From contig NZ_LZLJ01000073.1 of the NCBI RefSeq assembly GCF_001668625.1, positions 1 through 42,406 on the forward strand: a stretch of DNA of 42,406 nucleotides, given 5' to 3'. Position numbers and translations under genes: made by a program. Shown here piece after piece: positions 32,345-40,930 of the stretch (positions within the stretch are counted from its first letter, which is position 1; each line of letters starts with the position of its first letter). The notes beneath the pieces were generated by a model, which made no database searches, was not told where the DNA came from, and saw nothing but the letters and a program-made list of their open reading frames with translations. The stretch is from Mycobacterium sp. 1274756.6 (GTDB taxonomy: Bacteria > Actinomycetota > Actinomycetes > Mycobacteriales > Mycobacteriaceae).

Positions 32345-33205
32345 TCAGGGCCGGCGCAGGAACTCCAGCACCACCGCTTCGAAGGCGTCCTTGGCCTCGA
32401 TCATCGTCCAGTGCCCGCAGTTGGGGAACACGTGGAACTCGGCGTTGGGGATGGTGCGCATCGGGATGAGCCCCATGTCCAGCGGGCTGACCCGGTCGTC
32501 GCGGCCCCAGGTGACCAGCGTGGGCGCCTTGACCCGGTGCATCATCGCCCACGGCAGCGGCCCCTTGGACTGGGCCATCATCTTCGTCATCGCGGCGAAG
32601 GCCTCTTTGCCGTACATCCGGCGCGCCCCGGCCAGCGTCTCGGGGTCGGTCGCCAACTGCCAGCGTTCCTCGATGAGTTCCTCGGTCACCACCGCCGGGT
32701 CGTAGACCATCGAGTGCAGCCAGCGGACCAGCCGCTCCCGGCTGGGGTCGTCGGTGAACTCCTGCAGCAGCCGGATGCCCTCGGCCGGGCCGGGGCTGAG
32801 CAGGTTCGTGCCGATCCCGCCGATGGTCACCAGCCGGCGCACCTTGTCCGGGTTGCCGATCGCGTAGTTGATGCCGACGCCGCCGCCCATCGAGTTGCCG
32901 ACGATGCTGACCTCGCCGAGGTCCAGGGCGTCGGCGAACTGGCCGACCGCGCCGAACGCGGTCACCATCGGGTGCCCGCCGAAGTCGTCGCTGACCCCGA
33001 AGCCGGGGAACTCCAGCACCAGGCAGCGGAAGTGTTCGGCGAAGGCGGGCAGCACGCCGCGGAAGTTGCGCCAGCCGCTCACCCCGGGCCCGGAGCCGTG
33101 CAGCATCAGCAGCGTCGGACCGTCCCCGGCCTCGTGGTAGCGCAGCACCCCCTGCTCGGTGCTGACCTCGCGCTGGGTGTCCTGGTAGCTCAGTTCTGCC
33201 GCCAT
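32345..33205 (-). CDS. Alpha/beta hydrolase, HsaD/BphD-like (meta-cleavage-product hydrolase type)
   Basis: This 286-residue alpha/beta hydrolase has the oxyanion segment LHGSGPGVSGWRNF, the nucleophile Ser in GNSMGGGVGI, Asp in WGRDDRVSPLD and His in FPNCGHWTMIE, so the triad is complete. The oxyanion wording and overall length match C-C bond hydrolases such as HsaD and BphD, which cleave ring-opened dienes in steroid or biphenyl breakdown. No ring-cleaving dioxygenase gene is present in this window, so it may act on another ester or diketone. ATG 33205 is chosen because AGGAG precedes it; a GTG at 33217 is possible. It is last in the minus-strand operon. Confidence 0.87.
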   Translation of the reverse strand: MAAELSYQDTQREVSTEQGVLRYHEAGDGPTLLMLHGSGPGVSGWRNFRGVLPAFAEHFRCLVLEFPGFGVSDDFGGHPMVTAFGAVGQFADALDLGEVSIVGNSMGGGVGINYAIGNPDKVRRLVTIGGIGTNLLSPGPAEGIRLLQEFTDDPSRERLVRWLHSMVYDPAVVTEELIEERWQLATDPETLAGARRMYGKEAFAAMTKMMAQSKGPLPWAMMHRVKAPTLVTWGRDDRVSPLDMGLIPMRTIPNAEFHVFPNCGHWTMIEAKDAFEAVVLEFLRRP

Positions 33206-33256
33206 GTGTCTCCTCACCTGGTCTCCGGCATCGACCCTAAGGCGACCCGCAGCGGC

Positions 33257-34018
33257 TCACCGGGTCGGGGTGGGCATCCGCCCGGCGCTGGCCCCGCCGT
33301 CGACGGCCACCTCGGCGCCGGTCACGTAGGAGGCGGCATCGGAGGCCAGGAAGGCGACCACGTCGGCCACCTCCTGCGGGGTGCCGATGCGGGTCAGCGG
33401 TGCGCCGGGATGCCCGCCCGCGCCGCGCTCCAGGTCGAGGTGCGCCACCATCGGGGTGTCGATGGTGCCCGGGTAGACGGTGTTGACCCGGATGCCGAGG
33501 GCGCCGAGTTCGATCGCGGCGACCTTGGACATGCCACGCAGCCCCCACTTGGAGGCGCCGTAGGCGCCGTAGCCGGCCAGCCCCTGCAGCCCGGCCTGGG
33601 AGGACACGTTGACGATCGAGCCGCCGCCGACCGAACTCATCGGACCGGTGACGGCCCGCACGCCCAGGAACGGCCCGATCAGGTTGACCCGCAGCATCGC
33701 GTCGAAGTCGTCGCGGCCCTGCGCCGTCAGCGGCTGCGACCGGCAGATCGCCGCGTTGTTGACCAGGACGTCGATGCGGCCGAAGTCGACCAGGGCGGTG
33801 TCCACCACCGCCGCCCAGTCCGCTTCGACGCCGACGTCGTGGGTGACGAACCGCGCCGCCGCGCCGATCTCCTCGGCCACCCGCCTGCCCTCGTCGGCCA
33901 GCACGTCGGTCAGCACCACCTGCGCGCCCAGCGCGGCGAACAGCCGGGCCTCGGCGGCGCCCTGCCCGCGGGCCGCTCCGGTGATGATCGCGACCTTGCC
34001 GCTCAGATCGCACAGCAT
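33257..34018 (-). CDS. Short-chain dehydrogenase/reductase, 3-alpha/20-beta-hydroxysteroid dehydrogenase-like
   Basis: A 253-residue classical SDR with GAARGQGAAEARLFA (cofactor loop), DV after strand 2 (VVLTDVLADEG, favouring NAD), NNAA, the catalytic Ser in NVSSQAG, and YGASKWG. It ends with VTGAEVAVDGGAS. The GARGQG form and overall wording resemble the FabG3/3-alpha,20-beta-hydroxysteroid dehydrogenase group. The broken SDR at the right end of the window (41818-42226) is clearly related: both have YGASKWG.RG.SK, VNTVYPG/VNSVHPG and VTGAE.AVDGG. It starts 6 bp after the preceding SDR, so it is in the same operon. An alcohol/ketone conversion on a steroid-like or acyl substrate is expected. 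Confidence 0.88.
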   Translation of the reverse strand: MLCDLSGKVAIITGAARGQGAAEARLFAALGAQVVLTDVLADEGRRVAEEIGAAARFVTHDVGVEADWAAVVDTALVDFGRIDVLVNNAAICRSQPLTAQGRDDFDAMLRVNLIGPFLGVRAVTGPMSSVGGGSIVNVSSQAGLQGLAGYGAYGASKWGLRGMSKVAAIELGALGIRVNTVYPGTIDTPMVAHLDLERGAGGHPGAPLTRIGTPQEVADVVAFLASDAASYVTGAEVAVDGGASAGRMPTPTR

Positions 34019-34024
34019 CGCCGG

Positions 34025-34819
34025 CTAGTCCTCGTCCTGGTCGATGCCGGTGAGCATGATCTCCGACACCCGGCGCGGGAACTCGGTGAACTTGGCCATC
34101 ACGGTGATGCTGCGCGGCAGCACCACATGGCGCCGGTTGCGCTCGACGGCGCCGGCGATGGCCTCGGCGACCACCCGCGGCTCCAGGGCGGGCGCGGTCA
34201 TCCGCAGCCGCTCGGCACGCTCGATGGAGCGCCGGGCCGGGGTGAACGCCCGAATCTGGTCGATCATGTCGGTTTTGACCTCGCCGAGTTGAACGAGGGT
34301 GGTGCCCACCGGTTTTCCGCGCAGCTCCGAGCGGATCCCGGCGGTGAAGTGACTCAGGCCCGCCTTGGACGCGCCGTAGAGGGTGACGCCGGGCCCGGTC
34401 GAGATCGCCCCGAACGAGGACACGTTGACGATGTGCCCGCGGCCGCGCCGCACCAGCCGCGGCATCAGCTGCCGGCACAGCTCCATCGGTGCGGCGAGGT
34501 TGACCTGCAACAGGTCCCGGACGTGCTGGGCGCTGGTGTCCGTGAAACGGCCCACCCGGTCGAGTGCGGCGTTGTTGACCAGCAGGTCGATCGGGCCGTC
34601 GGCCTCCACCCGGTCGATCAGCGCCTCCACCGCCGCGGGATCGCCCAGATCGGTCGGGTAGGCCTTGCCGTCGAGCTCCTTGGCCAGCACCTCCAGGTCG
34701 GCGGCGTTGCGGGCCACCAGCGCCACGTCGCAGCCGCGCTCGGCGAGCACCTCGGCGATGGCTCGGCCCAGGCCGCGGCTCGCGCCGGTGATCAGGGCTC
34801 GACGCTGACTCAGTTGCAT
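34025..34819 (-). CDS. Short-chain dehydrogenase/reductase (C-terminally extended)
   Basis: The 264-residue SDR has GASRGLGRAIAEVLA, Arg after strand 2 (VALVARNAADLE, favouring NADP), NNAA, NVSSFGAIS and the catalytic YGASKAGLS. The tail from about residue 205 (ERAERLRMTAPALEPRVVAE, then RSITVMAKFTEFPRRVSEIM) is that of fatty-acyl-CoA-reductase-like or retinol-dehydrogenase-like SDRs that act on lipophilic substrates. Its start lies 9 bp after the esterase stop with a GGAGG-like site. It is the third cistron of the operon led by the FadD12-like ligase, next to genes for lipid activation and hydrolysis. Confidence 0.87.
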   Translation of the reverse strand: MQLSQRRALITGASRGLGRAIAEVLAERGCDVALVARNAADLEVLAKELDGKAYPTDLGDPAAVEALIDRVEADGPIDLLVNNAALDRVGRFTDTSAQHVRDLLQVNLAAPMELCRQLMPRLVRRGRGHIVNVSSFGAISTGPGVTLYGASKAGLSHFTAGIRSELRGKPVGTTLVQLGEVKTDMIDQIRAFTPARRSIERAERLRMTAPALEPRVVAEAIAGAVERNRRHVVLPRSITVMAKFTEFPRRVSEIMLTGIDQDED

Positions 34820-34828
34820 GACGCCTCC

Positions 34829-35845
34829 TCAGGCATTCGGGTGGGACGGCGACGCGGGACGGGGCCGGTCGGGTCGCAGTGCCGCGCGCAGCACCGCGCA
34901 GACGTCGTCGCTGGCCGCCCGGGCGACCGGCAGGTGATCGGCGAGGTTGAAGAAGCCGTGGAAACCGTCGGCGTAGCGGGTGACGGTGGCGGGCACCCCG
35001 GCGGCGCGCAACCGCTCGGCGTAGTCCTCCCCCTCGGCGCAGAGCGGGTCCAGCGCCCCGGTGACCACATGCGCCGGCGGCAGGCCGGCGAACTCGCCGA
35101 GCAGCGGTGAGACCAGGACGTCGGAGCGGTCGCCGTCGACGCCGAGGTACTGCTCGGTGAACCAGGCCATGTGTTCACCGGTGAGCACGCCGCTGGCGGT
35201 GTGCGGGCTGGATTTCGAGGTCTTGCGCCGCTGGTCGACGACCGGATAGATCAACAGCTGGAAGGCCAGCGGCGGCCCGCCCCGGTCGCGGGCGAGCATA
35301 GCGGTGACCGCCGCCAGGTTGCCGCCGGCGCTGTCCCCGGCGACCACCAGCCGCTCCGGGTCGCCGCCGAGTTCGTCGAGATGCCCGCCGACCCACTGCA
35401 GGGCGGCCCAGGCGTCGTCGACCGCGGCCGGGAACGGCGCTTCGGGCGCCAGCCGGTAGTCGACCGAGACCACCACCGCCCCGGCGCCGTTGGCCAGCCT
35501 GCGGCAACACGAATCGTGCGAGTCGAGGTCGCACAGCACGAACCCGCCGCCGTGGTAGTAGACCAGCACCGGCAGCCCGGCGGAGCCCGGTTGGGCGCCC
35601 CGCGGCCGGTAGACACGTATCGGCAGAGCTGCCGCGCCGCCCGGGCCGGGGATGGTCCGGTCGATGATCTCCTCTACCGCAACGGGTTTGGCGGGCCTGC
35701 GGCTGGCGGTCAGGCTGGCGCGCACCGCCGCGGCGTCGCCGTCACCGCGCAGGACGGCGGCGAAGGCGGCGCCCATCCGCTCGGCCAGTTCGCGCTGGTG
35801 CGCTCGGGTCGCCGCGGAGTCGACGGTGTTCTCGACGCCGCTCAA
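34829..35845 (-). CDS. Hormone-sensitive-lipase-type alpha/beta hydrolase (Lip family)
   Basis: This 338-residue esterase/lipase has the oxyanion motif YYHGGGFVLC, the nucleophile Ser in GDSAGGNLA, Asp in GALDPLCAEGEDY and His in YADGFHGFFN, the complete set of the HSL group (LipH/LipI/LipN-like in mycobacteria). It hydrolyses carboxylic esters, usually of short to medium acyl chains. It starts with a TTG that overlaps the stop of the FadD12-like gene (TTGA), so it is coupled to it; the next in-frame ATG is residue 24. The operon also has two SDRs and an HsaD-like hydrolase. A cytoplasmic location is likely, as there is no signal peptide. Confidence 0.9.
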   Translation of the reverse strand: MSGVENTVDSAATRAHQRELAERMGAAFAAVLRGDGDAAAVRASLTASRRPAKPVAVEEIIDRTIPGPGGAAALPIRVYRPRGAQPGSAGLPVLVYYHGGGFVLCDLDSHDSCCRRLANGAGAVVVSVDYRLAPEAPFPAAVDDAWAALQWVGGHLDELGGDPERLVVAGDSAGGNLAAVTAMLARDRGGPPLAFQLLIYPVVDQRRKTSKSSPHTASGVLTGEHMAWFTEQYLGVDGDRSDVLVSPLLGEFAGLPPAHVVTGALDPLCAEGEDYAERLRAAGVPATVTRYADGFHGFFNLADHLPVARAASDDVCAVLRAALRPDRPRPASPSHPNA

Positions 35846-37445
35846 CGTGCCGCCTCCCCGACCAGCGCGGTGCGAACCAGCTTCCCGGTGGCGTTACGGG
35901 GCAGCGTCGCAACGAATTCCACGTCGCGCGGCACCTTGTAGCGGGCCAGGTTGGCCCGCACGTAGTCGCGGATCTCCTCGGTGGTGACCGCCGCCCCGCC
36001 GACGGTGACCACGTAGGCCTTGAGCCGCTGGCCGAATTCCGCGTCGTCGACGCCGAGTACCGCGGCCTCGGCGACCTGCGGGTGCCCGCAGATCAGGTTC
36101 TCCACCTCCAGCGGGTAGACGTTCTCCCCGCCGGAGATCACCATGTCGTCGTCGCGGCCGTCGACGTAGAGCCGCCCGGTCTCGTCGAAATGGCCGACGT
36201 CGCCGCTGGACAGCAGCCCGTCGATGGCCTCCTTGCGCCTGCCGTCGGTGTAACCGCCGAAGCTCACGTTGCTGCCGGCGAAGATCCGCCCGATCCGGCC
36301 GGGCTGGGTCACCGGTGCGCCGTCGGCGTCGTAGAGGCGCACCGTGCAGCCCACCGGCGGGCGGCCGGCGGTGCGCGGGTCGTGCTGCAGGTCCGCCGGG
36401 GTGGCCACCGCCATCGCGGCCAGTTCGGTGGAGCCGTAGAAGTTGTAGAGCACCGGCCCGAACTCGGCCAGAGTGCGCTGCACCAGCGACGGCGGCAGCG
36501 CCGAACCGGAGGCGAAGATGATCTCCAGCGAGGCGGTGTCGTAGCGCGCGCGGGTCTCGGCGGGCAACGCCAGCAGCCGCTGCAGCATGGTGGGCACCAC
36601 CACCAGCACCTGCGCCCGGTAGGTCTGCACCGCGCGCAGGGTCTGCTCGGGGTCGAACCGGCGGGCCAACACCAGCCGGTTGCCCAGTGCCAGCGACAGC
36701 ACCGCCTGCCCCAGACCGGTGCCGTGGAAGATCGGCGCGGCCATCACACAGGTGTGTCCCCGCCGCCGCGGCACCCGGTCCAGCAACTGCGCGGAGAACA
36801 GCGGGGAGGCCTTGGTGCGCGGCGCCCCCTTCGGGGTGCCGGTGGTGCCGCTGGTCAGCAAGGTCAGCCCGCCCGGGCGGGCCGGCACGGCGAGCGGTCC
36901 GGGGACACTGCCGGCGATCAGCGCCGCCAGGGAGCCGGCGCCACTGCCGCCGTGGGCGACGTACCGGCGCAGCCCCGCGTCGAGACCGGCGAGCAGGTCG
37001 GTGAACTCCGCGTCGTGGACCAGCACGGTCACCCGTTCCGGGCGGGCCACGTCGGCGAGTTGGGGCGCGGAGAAGCCGGTGTTCATCAGCAGCAACTGCG
37101 CGCCGCTGGCCCCGGCCGCGGCCAGCACGGTGATCAGATCACGGTGGTCGCGGCAGAGCACCGCGATCACGTCGCCGGCGCCGATGCCGTCGCGGCGCCA
37201 GGCCCGGGCCAGCGCGGTCACCCGGTCGTGCAGTTCGGTGAAGGTGAGGTCACCGGTGTCGTCGGTGATCGCGATGGCGGCGCCGTCGCGGCGGCGGCCG
37301 CGGCGATCACCCCGGCGAACGGGCCGTAGCGGCGGCTGGCCCGGAGGGACCGGACGCTGTCGACGGGTCCGGCCGACAACCCGGCCCGCCGCAGCACCCG
37401 CAGGCTGCGCGCGGTCACCGTCACCGCCTCGATAAACCGTGTCAT
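35842..37445 (-). pseudogene. FadD12-like acyl-CoA synthetase interrupted by a frameshift
   Basis: The main frame (from 37290 down to 35842) gives an acyl-CoA ligase with LLTSGTTGTPKGAP, NFYGSTE, SSGDVGHFDETGRLYVDGRD, ISGGENVYPLEVE and the catalytic Lys in PRNATGKLVRT. Its N-terminus is missing from that frame but present in another: ATG 37445 encodes MTRFIEAVTVTARSLRVLRR and on to FAGVIAAAAA. The main frame then continues as RDGAAIAITDDTGDLTFTEL. Joining them needs one extra base in the GC-only run at about 37288-37306 and yields 534 residues, the length of FadD12. A -10 box (TAGCGT) seven bases before ATG 37445 supports that start. It is either a real one-base deletion or an error in a GC-rich run. 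An internal GTG at 37221 could give a shortened product. Confidence 0.85.
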
Positions 37446-37452
37446 GGCCAGC

Positions 37453-37458
37453 ACGCTA
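37453..37458 (-). promoter_or_regulatory. -10 box for the leaderless FadD12-like gene
   Basis: On the minus strand TAGCGT is followed by seven bases and ATG (37445). This matches the spacing seen before several other genes here and supports the upstream, frameshifted N-terminus as the real beginning of the ligase gene. Confidence 0.5.
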
Positions 37459-37487
37459 GGACGCGGCCGCCGCCGCCCAGCCGGAAA

Positions 37488-37504
37488 GTCTCGCTAGGCG
37501 AGAC
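37488..37504. promoter_or_regulatory. Perfect palindrome between the FadD12-like gene and the WS/DGAT gene
   Basis: GTCTCGC-TAG-GCGAGAC has 7-bp arms with no mismatch. It lies about 40 bp upstream of the ligase start and 69 bp upstream of the wax-ester synthase start, in the middle of a 127-bp divergent gap. This is a good place for a shared operator. No regulator gene is adjacent; the IclR gene 3.5 kb away is one candidate. Confidence 0.65.
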
Positions 37505-37572
37505 ACGATGTCGCTGCCGCCATAACCGGCGGCTACAAGTGATGCAGACCACAACCAGAAAGGGTGGGCGTC

Positions 37573-39024
37573 ATGCGGCGATTGACCGGCGAAGACAACA
37601 GTTTCCTGGCCTGGGAGAGCATCGACCAGCCGCAACACACGATCAAGGTGCTGGTGCTCGACCCACGCCGCGGGACCGAGCCGATCACCTTCGCGGCGGT
37701 CCGCGCCGCGCTGCCCGCCCTGGCCCACCGGGTCGCCCCGCTGACCTGGCAGCTGCTGCTGCCGCGGCTGGGTTTCGGCCGGCCGTGGTGGGTGAGTCGC
37801 CCGGACCTCGACCTGGACTACCACCTGCACCACGCCACCGCCGCCGCCCCCGGCGACGACCGGGCGCTGGGCGACGCGATCAGCGCGTTCTGCATCGAAC
37901 GCCTCGACCGGCGCCGGCCGGCCTGGCAACTCTGCTACGTCGACGGGCTGGCCGACGGCCGGGTCGCGCTGGTGTTCAAGATCCACCACGCGCTGGCCGA
38001 CGGCACCGCATCGGTGCGGCTGCTGGAAACCCTCTGCGACACCACGGCCGGTACCCCGCTGCCCGGTCCGCCGGCCCGGCCGCCCGCCGCCGGATCCCGG
38101 CCCCCCGCCCCGCAGTGGCTGCCGCTGGTGGCCGCCCACCAGCGCGCCGCGCTCGCCGCCTTCCCGAGCCTGCTGGCGCGCACCGGGCGGGTCACCCGCA
38201 CCATCCTGGCCCGCCGGCGGGCCGGTAAACCCGGCTACGCCGAGGCCTTCGCCGCACCGGGCGCGGTGTTCAACGCCCCGCTGACCCCCGACCGCCGGTT
38301 CGCCTTCCGCGGTGTCGAGCTGGCGACGGTCAAGGCGGTGGCCAAGGGGTTCGGGGTCACCGTCAACGACGTGTTCCTGACCGTGTGCGCCGGCGCACTG
38401 CGCGATTACCTCGACCGGCGCGGGGAGCTGGCCGCCGAACCGCTGACCGCGGTGGTGCCGGTCTCGATGCGGCCCGCCGACGGCGACCCGTGGGGCAACA
38501 AGGTCGCCCGCTGGAACGTCGCGCTGGCCACCGAGATCGCCGACCCGGTGCAGCGGCTGGGCGCCATCGCCGCGGCCACCCGCACCGCCCGGGAGGTCCA
38601 GGCCGAACGGGACCTGTGGCTGCAGCACGACTGGATGGAGTACTGGCCGCTGTTCTGGTTCTACTCCCGCGCGCTGCCGCTGCTGGGTGAGAAGACCACG
38701 CGCCGGCCCACATTCAGCCTGATCGCCTCCAACATGCGCGGCCCGCGCCCGCTGTTCTTCGGCGGCGCCCCGGTGGAACGGCTGATCTCCACCGGGCCGC
38801 TGGTCTTCCCGATGGGGTTGAACTTCACCGGCTGGAGCTACGGCGACCGGCTGACGATCGGGGTGCTGGCCTGCGGGCGCCACATCGACGACCCGTGGGA
38901 GATCGCCGACGGGCTGCCCGCCGAACTCGCCCGGCTGGTCGCGGCCCAGTCAGCGGCCGAGCAGCGCGCGGGTCAACCGGCAGCCGAGCTGAACATCCAG
39001 CCAGCAGCCGGTCACCGGGTCTGA
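37573..39024 (+). CDS. Wax-ester synthase/diacylglycerol acyltransferase (WS/DGAT)
   Basis: The 483-residue acyltransferase has the catalytic motif HHALADG at residues 138-144. The second-half landmarks are VNDVFLTVCAGALRDYL, SMRPADGDPWGNKV, and SNMRGPRPLFFGG followed by GLNFTGWSYGDRL, all in their usual order. It joins acyl-CoA to diacylglycerol or a fatty alcohol, making storage triacylglycerol or wax esters at the inner membrane. The ATG at 37573 has AGAAAGGG eight bases before it. Divergence from an acyl-CoA ligase and esterase operon suggests a lipid storage and mobilisation unit. Its 3' end overlaps the convergent dehydrogenase-like gene by 75 bp. Confidence 0.94.
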   Translation: MRRLTGEDNSFLAWESIDQPQHTIKVLVLDPRRGTEPITFAAVRAALPALAHRVAPLTWQLLLPRLGFGRPWWVSRPDLDLDYHLHHATAAAPGDDRALGDAISAFCIERLDRRRPAWQLCYVDGLADGRVALVFKIHHALADGTASVRLLETLCDTTAGTPLPGPPARPPAAGSRPPAPQWLPLVAAHQRAALAAFPSLLARTGRVTRTILARRRAGKPGYAEAFAAPGAVFNAPLTPDRRFAFRGVELATVKAVAKGFGVTVNDVFLTVCAGALRDYLDRRGELAAEPLTAVVPVSMRPADGDPWGNKVARWNVALATEIADPVQRLGAIAAATRTAREVQAERDLWLQHDWMEYWPLFWFYSRALPLLGEKTTRRPTFSLIASNMRGPRPLFFGGAPVERLISTGPLVFPMGLNFTGWSYGDRLTIGVLACGRHIDDPWEIADGLPAELARLVAAQSAAEQRAGQPAAELNIQPAAGHRV

Positions 39025-39810
39025 GCCGTCCAGGGCGTGGCGGCGGGTGACCGCGAGCAGCCGGTCGACCGCCCGGCCCGCCCGCAGCGCGGCCTGCAGC
39101 TGGGCGGTCGCCGGCTGCGGGTCCTCCAGCGACGCCGCGATCTGCAGCTCGGCGGCGTCGAGGTCACCGGCGGCGCGCGCCACCTGCCGGATCGAGGCGG
39201 CGCCGGGGGCCTCCGCACTGCCGAACGACGCGGCCAGCCGCCGCCGCACCTGCTCGACGTGGGCGTGACACGCCCCGCGGGCCGCGCCGGTGACTGCGGC
39301 GGCGGCCGCGGCCCCGGTCAGCGCCGGCACCGGCGCGCCCGCGAACCGGTGGTCCGCACCGACCGGGAGCTCCGCGACGCGCACGTCGGCGATCCCCGCC
39401 CCGGCGAGCCCACCGCCGCCGGCGATCGGCTCGATCCGGGCCCGCTCCGCCGCCACCAGCACCCGACCGCCCGCACCGGCGTCGTCGGCGACCGACAGCA
39501 GCAGCCAGGCCGCCCGGTCCGCGCCGGTCACCGCGGTCCACTCACCGCTGAGCCGGCCGTCGCGCCACCGGGTGCGGCCGCGATGCCCGACGGCGACGAG
39601 CGTGTCCGGGTCGGCGGCCCAGACGATCTCAGCGGCGGGCTCGGGCAGCTCGGCGGCGCCCGCTCCGGTCAACGCCGCCCGCCAGCCCGCCGAGCCGTCG
39701 GTGGCGGCCAGGGCCCCGATGGCGGCGATGAACTCCGCGGCGTCGGCGGCACCGCCGTGACGGGCCGGTCGCGGCAGCCGCGCCGCGTCCGGTTCCCCGG
39801 TTCGGGCCAT
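38950..39810 (-). CDS. Short acyl-CoA-dehydrogenase/HsaA-like protein (degenerate subunit?)
   Basis: A 286-residue, very Ala/Arg/Gly-rich protein. The segments IGALAATDGSAGWRAALTGAG, a middle beta region and the C-terminal helices QVRRRLAASFGSAEAPGAAS look like a shortened acyl-CoA dehydrogenase or flavin hydroxylase. It lacks the N-terminal helix bundle and I can see no clear flavin-binding set. It is divergent, 38 bp away, from a longer protein of the same superfamily, which suggests the two form a heteromeric enzyme, as with the split alpha-beta acyl-CoA dehydrogenases of steroid breakdown. Alternatively it is a decaying paralogue. The gene ends inside the WS/DGAT gene on the other strand. 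Confidence 0.72.
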   Translation of the reverse strand: MARTGEPDAARLPRPARHGGAADAAEFIAAIGALAATDGSAGWRAALTGAGAAELPEPAAEIVWAADPDTLVAVGHRGRTRWRDGRLSGEWTAVTGADRAAWLLLSVADDAGAGGRVLVAAERARIEPIAGGGGLAGAGIADVRVAELPVGADHRFAGAPVPALTGAAAAAAVTGAARGACHAHVEQVRRRLAASFGSAEAPGAASIRQVARAAGDLDAAELQIAASLEDPQPATAQLQAALRAGRAVDRLLAVTRRHALDGSDPVTGCWLDVQLGCRLTRALLGR

Positions 39811-39848
39811 GGCCGAATGGTATCCATGAACCGGAAGGGCGGTGGCCG

Positions 39849-40925
39849 ATGAGCGTGCGCGCGGCGGTGCAACCGGTGCTGCCGGCGATCGCCGCGGCCG
39901 CCGCCGACATCGACCGGGACGCCGCGGTGCCCGACGACCTGGTCGCCGCGCTCGCCGAGGCGGGCATGTTCACCGCCTTGCAGCCGACGGCGTTCGGCGG
40001 CGCCCAGACCGACCCCGACGACTTCCTGGGCGCGGTCTACGACGTGGCGGCGGCTTGCACCTCGACCGGATGGCTGGCGGCGATGCTCGCGGTCAACGCC
40101 TGGCACGTCGCGCTCTTCGACCCGCAGGCCCAGCAGGACGTGTGGGGTGATGCGCCGCGGGCGCTGGCGTGCGCGTCGTATGCGCCCACCGGCCGGCTCG
40201 AGCACGTGCCCGGCGGGTTCATCCTCGCCGGGCGCTGGGCACGCTGCAGCGGGGTGCGCCACGCCCGGTGGCTGGTGGCCGGGGCGCTGGTGGTGGGCGC
40301 CGACGGCGCCGCGGAGGACTTCACCGTGGCGCTGGTGCCGCACACCGACTACCGCATCGAAACAACCTGGGACGGGCTGGGATTGCGCGGTATCGGCGCC
40401 GAGGACGTCGTCGTCACCGGCGCGTTCGTCCCCGACTACCGGACGTTCGGCTGGGTCAGCGGCGCCCAGCGGCCCACCCTGGCCCGGCTGTACCGGCTTC
40501 CGCAGCCGACGCTGTACACCCATGCCGGGACGGCGCCTGCGGTCGGGGCGGCGCTGGGGCTGCTGGGCAGCGGCCCCGCCCGCCCGCACCCGCTGCATCC
40601 GCTGGCCATGGCCGAAGCCGGGCTGCGCTTGGCGGTGCGGCAGATGAGCCGCAACATCGCCGCGCTGGCCGACCGGGCCGAGCCCGCGCCGGCCCCCGAG
40701 TTGATGCTGCGCACCCGCCGCGACCAGGTGCTGGCGTTCGAGCGGGCGATGACCGCCACCGCGGCGGTGCGTGACGAGCTCACCGGGCCCGACGACGAAC
40801 GCGCCCACCGGGTCTGGCGCGACATCCTGACCGCGCGACTGCACGTCGCCAACGACGTGGACCGGGTGCTCTCGACGGTCGGGGAGGCGATGGTCGGCCT
40901 GCCGGTCGACGACTACATCCTGTGA
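39849..40925 (+). CDS. HsaA-like flavin-dependent monooxygenase / acyl-CoA dehydrogenase family protein
   Basis: This 358-residue protein opens with VPDDLVAALAEAGMFTALQP and FGGAQTDPDDFLGAVYDVAA, followed by CTSTGWLAAMLAVNAWHVAL. These features are typical of the HsaA/HpaH-type two-component flavin hydroxylases, which are built on the acyl-CoA dehydrogenase fold. The middle has GGFILAGRWARCSGVRHARW (beta domain), and the C-terminus has helices with RDILTARLHVANDVDRVLST. It is slightly shorter than HsaA (about 394 residues). Such enzymes hydroxylate phenols with reduced flavin from a partner. No flavin reductase gene adjoins it, though one exists at 26114-26728. A role in steroid- or aromatic-like degradation is plausible with the HsaD-like hydrolase nearby. 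Confidence 0.85.
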   Translation: MSVRAAVQPVLPAIAAAAADIDRDAAVPDDLVAALAEAGMFTALQPTAFGGAQTDPDDFLGAVYDVAAACTSTGWLAAMLAVNAWHVALFDPQAQQDVWGDAPRALACASYAPTGRLEHVPGGFILAGRWARCSGVRHARWLVAGALVVGADGAAEDFTVALVPHTDYRIETTWDGLGLRGIGAEDVVVTGAFVPDYRTFGWVSGAQRPTLARLYRLPQPTLYTHAGTAPAVGAALGLLGSGPARPHPLHPLAMAEAGLRLAVRQMSRNIAALADRAEPAPAPELMLRTRRDQVLAFERAMTATAAVRDELTGPDDERAHRVWRDILTARLHVANDVDRVLSTVGEAMVGLPVDDYIL

Positions 40926-40930
40926 CCGGC

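Noticed and set aside
37456..38883. 475-codon minus-strand frame opposite the WS/DGAT gene
   Set aside because: It is the mirror frame of a gene with complete catalytic motifs; its composition is that of a shadow frame.
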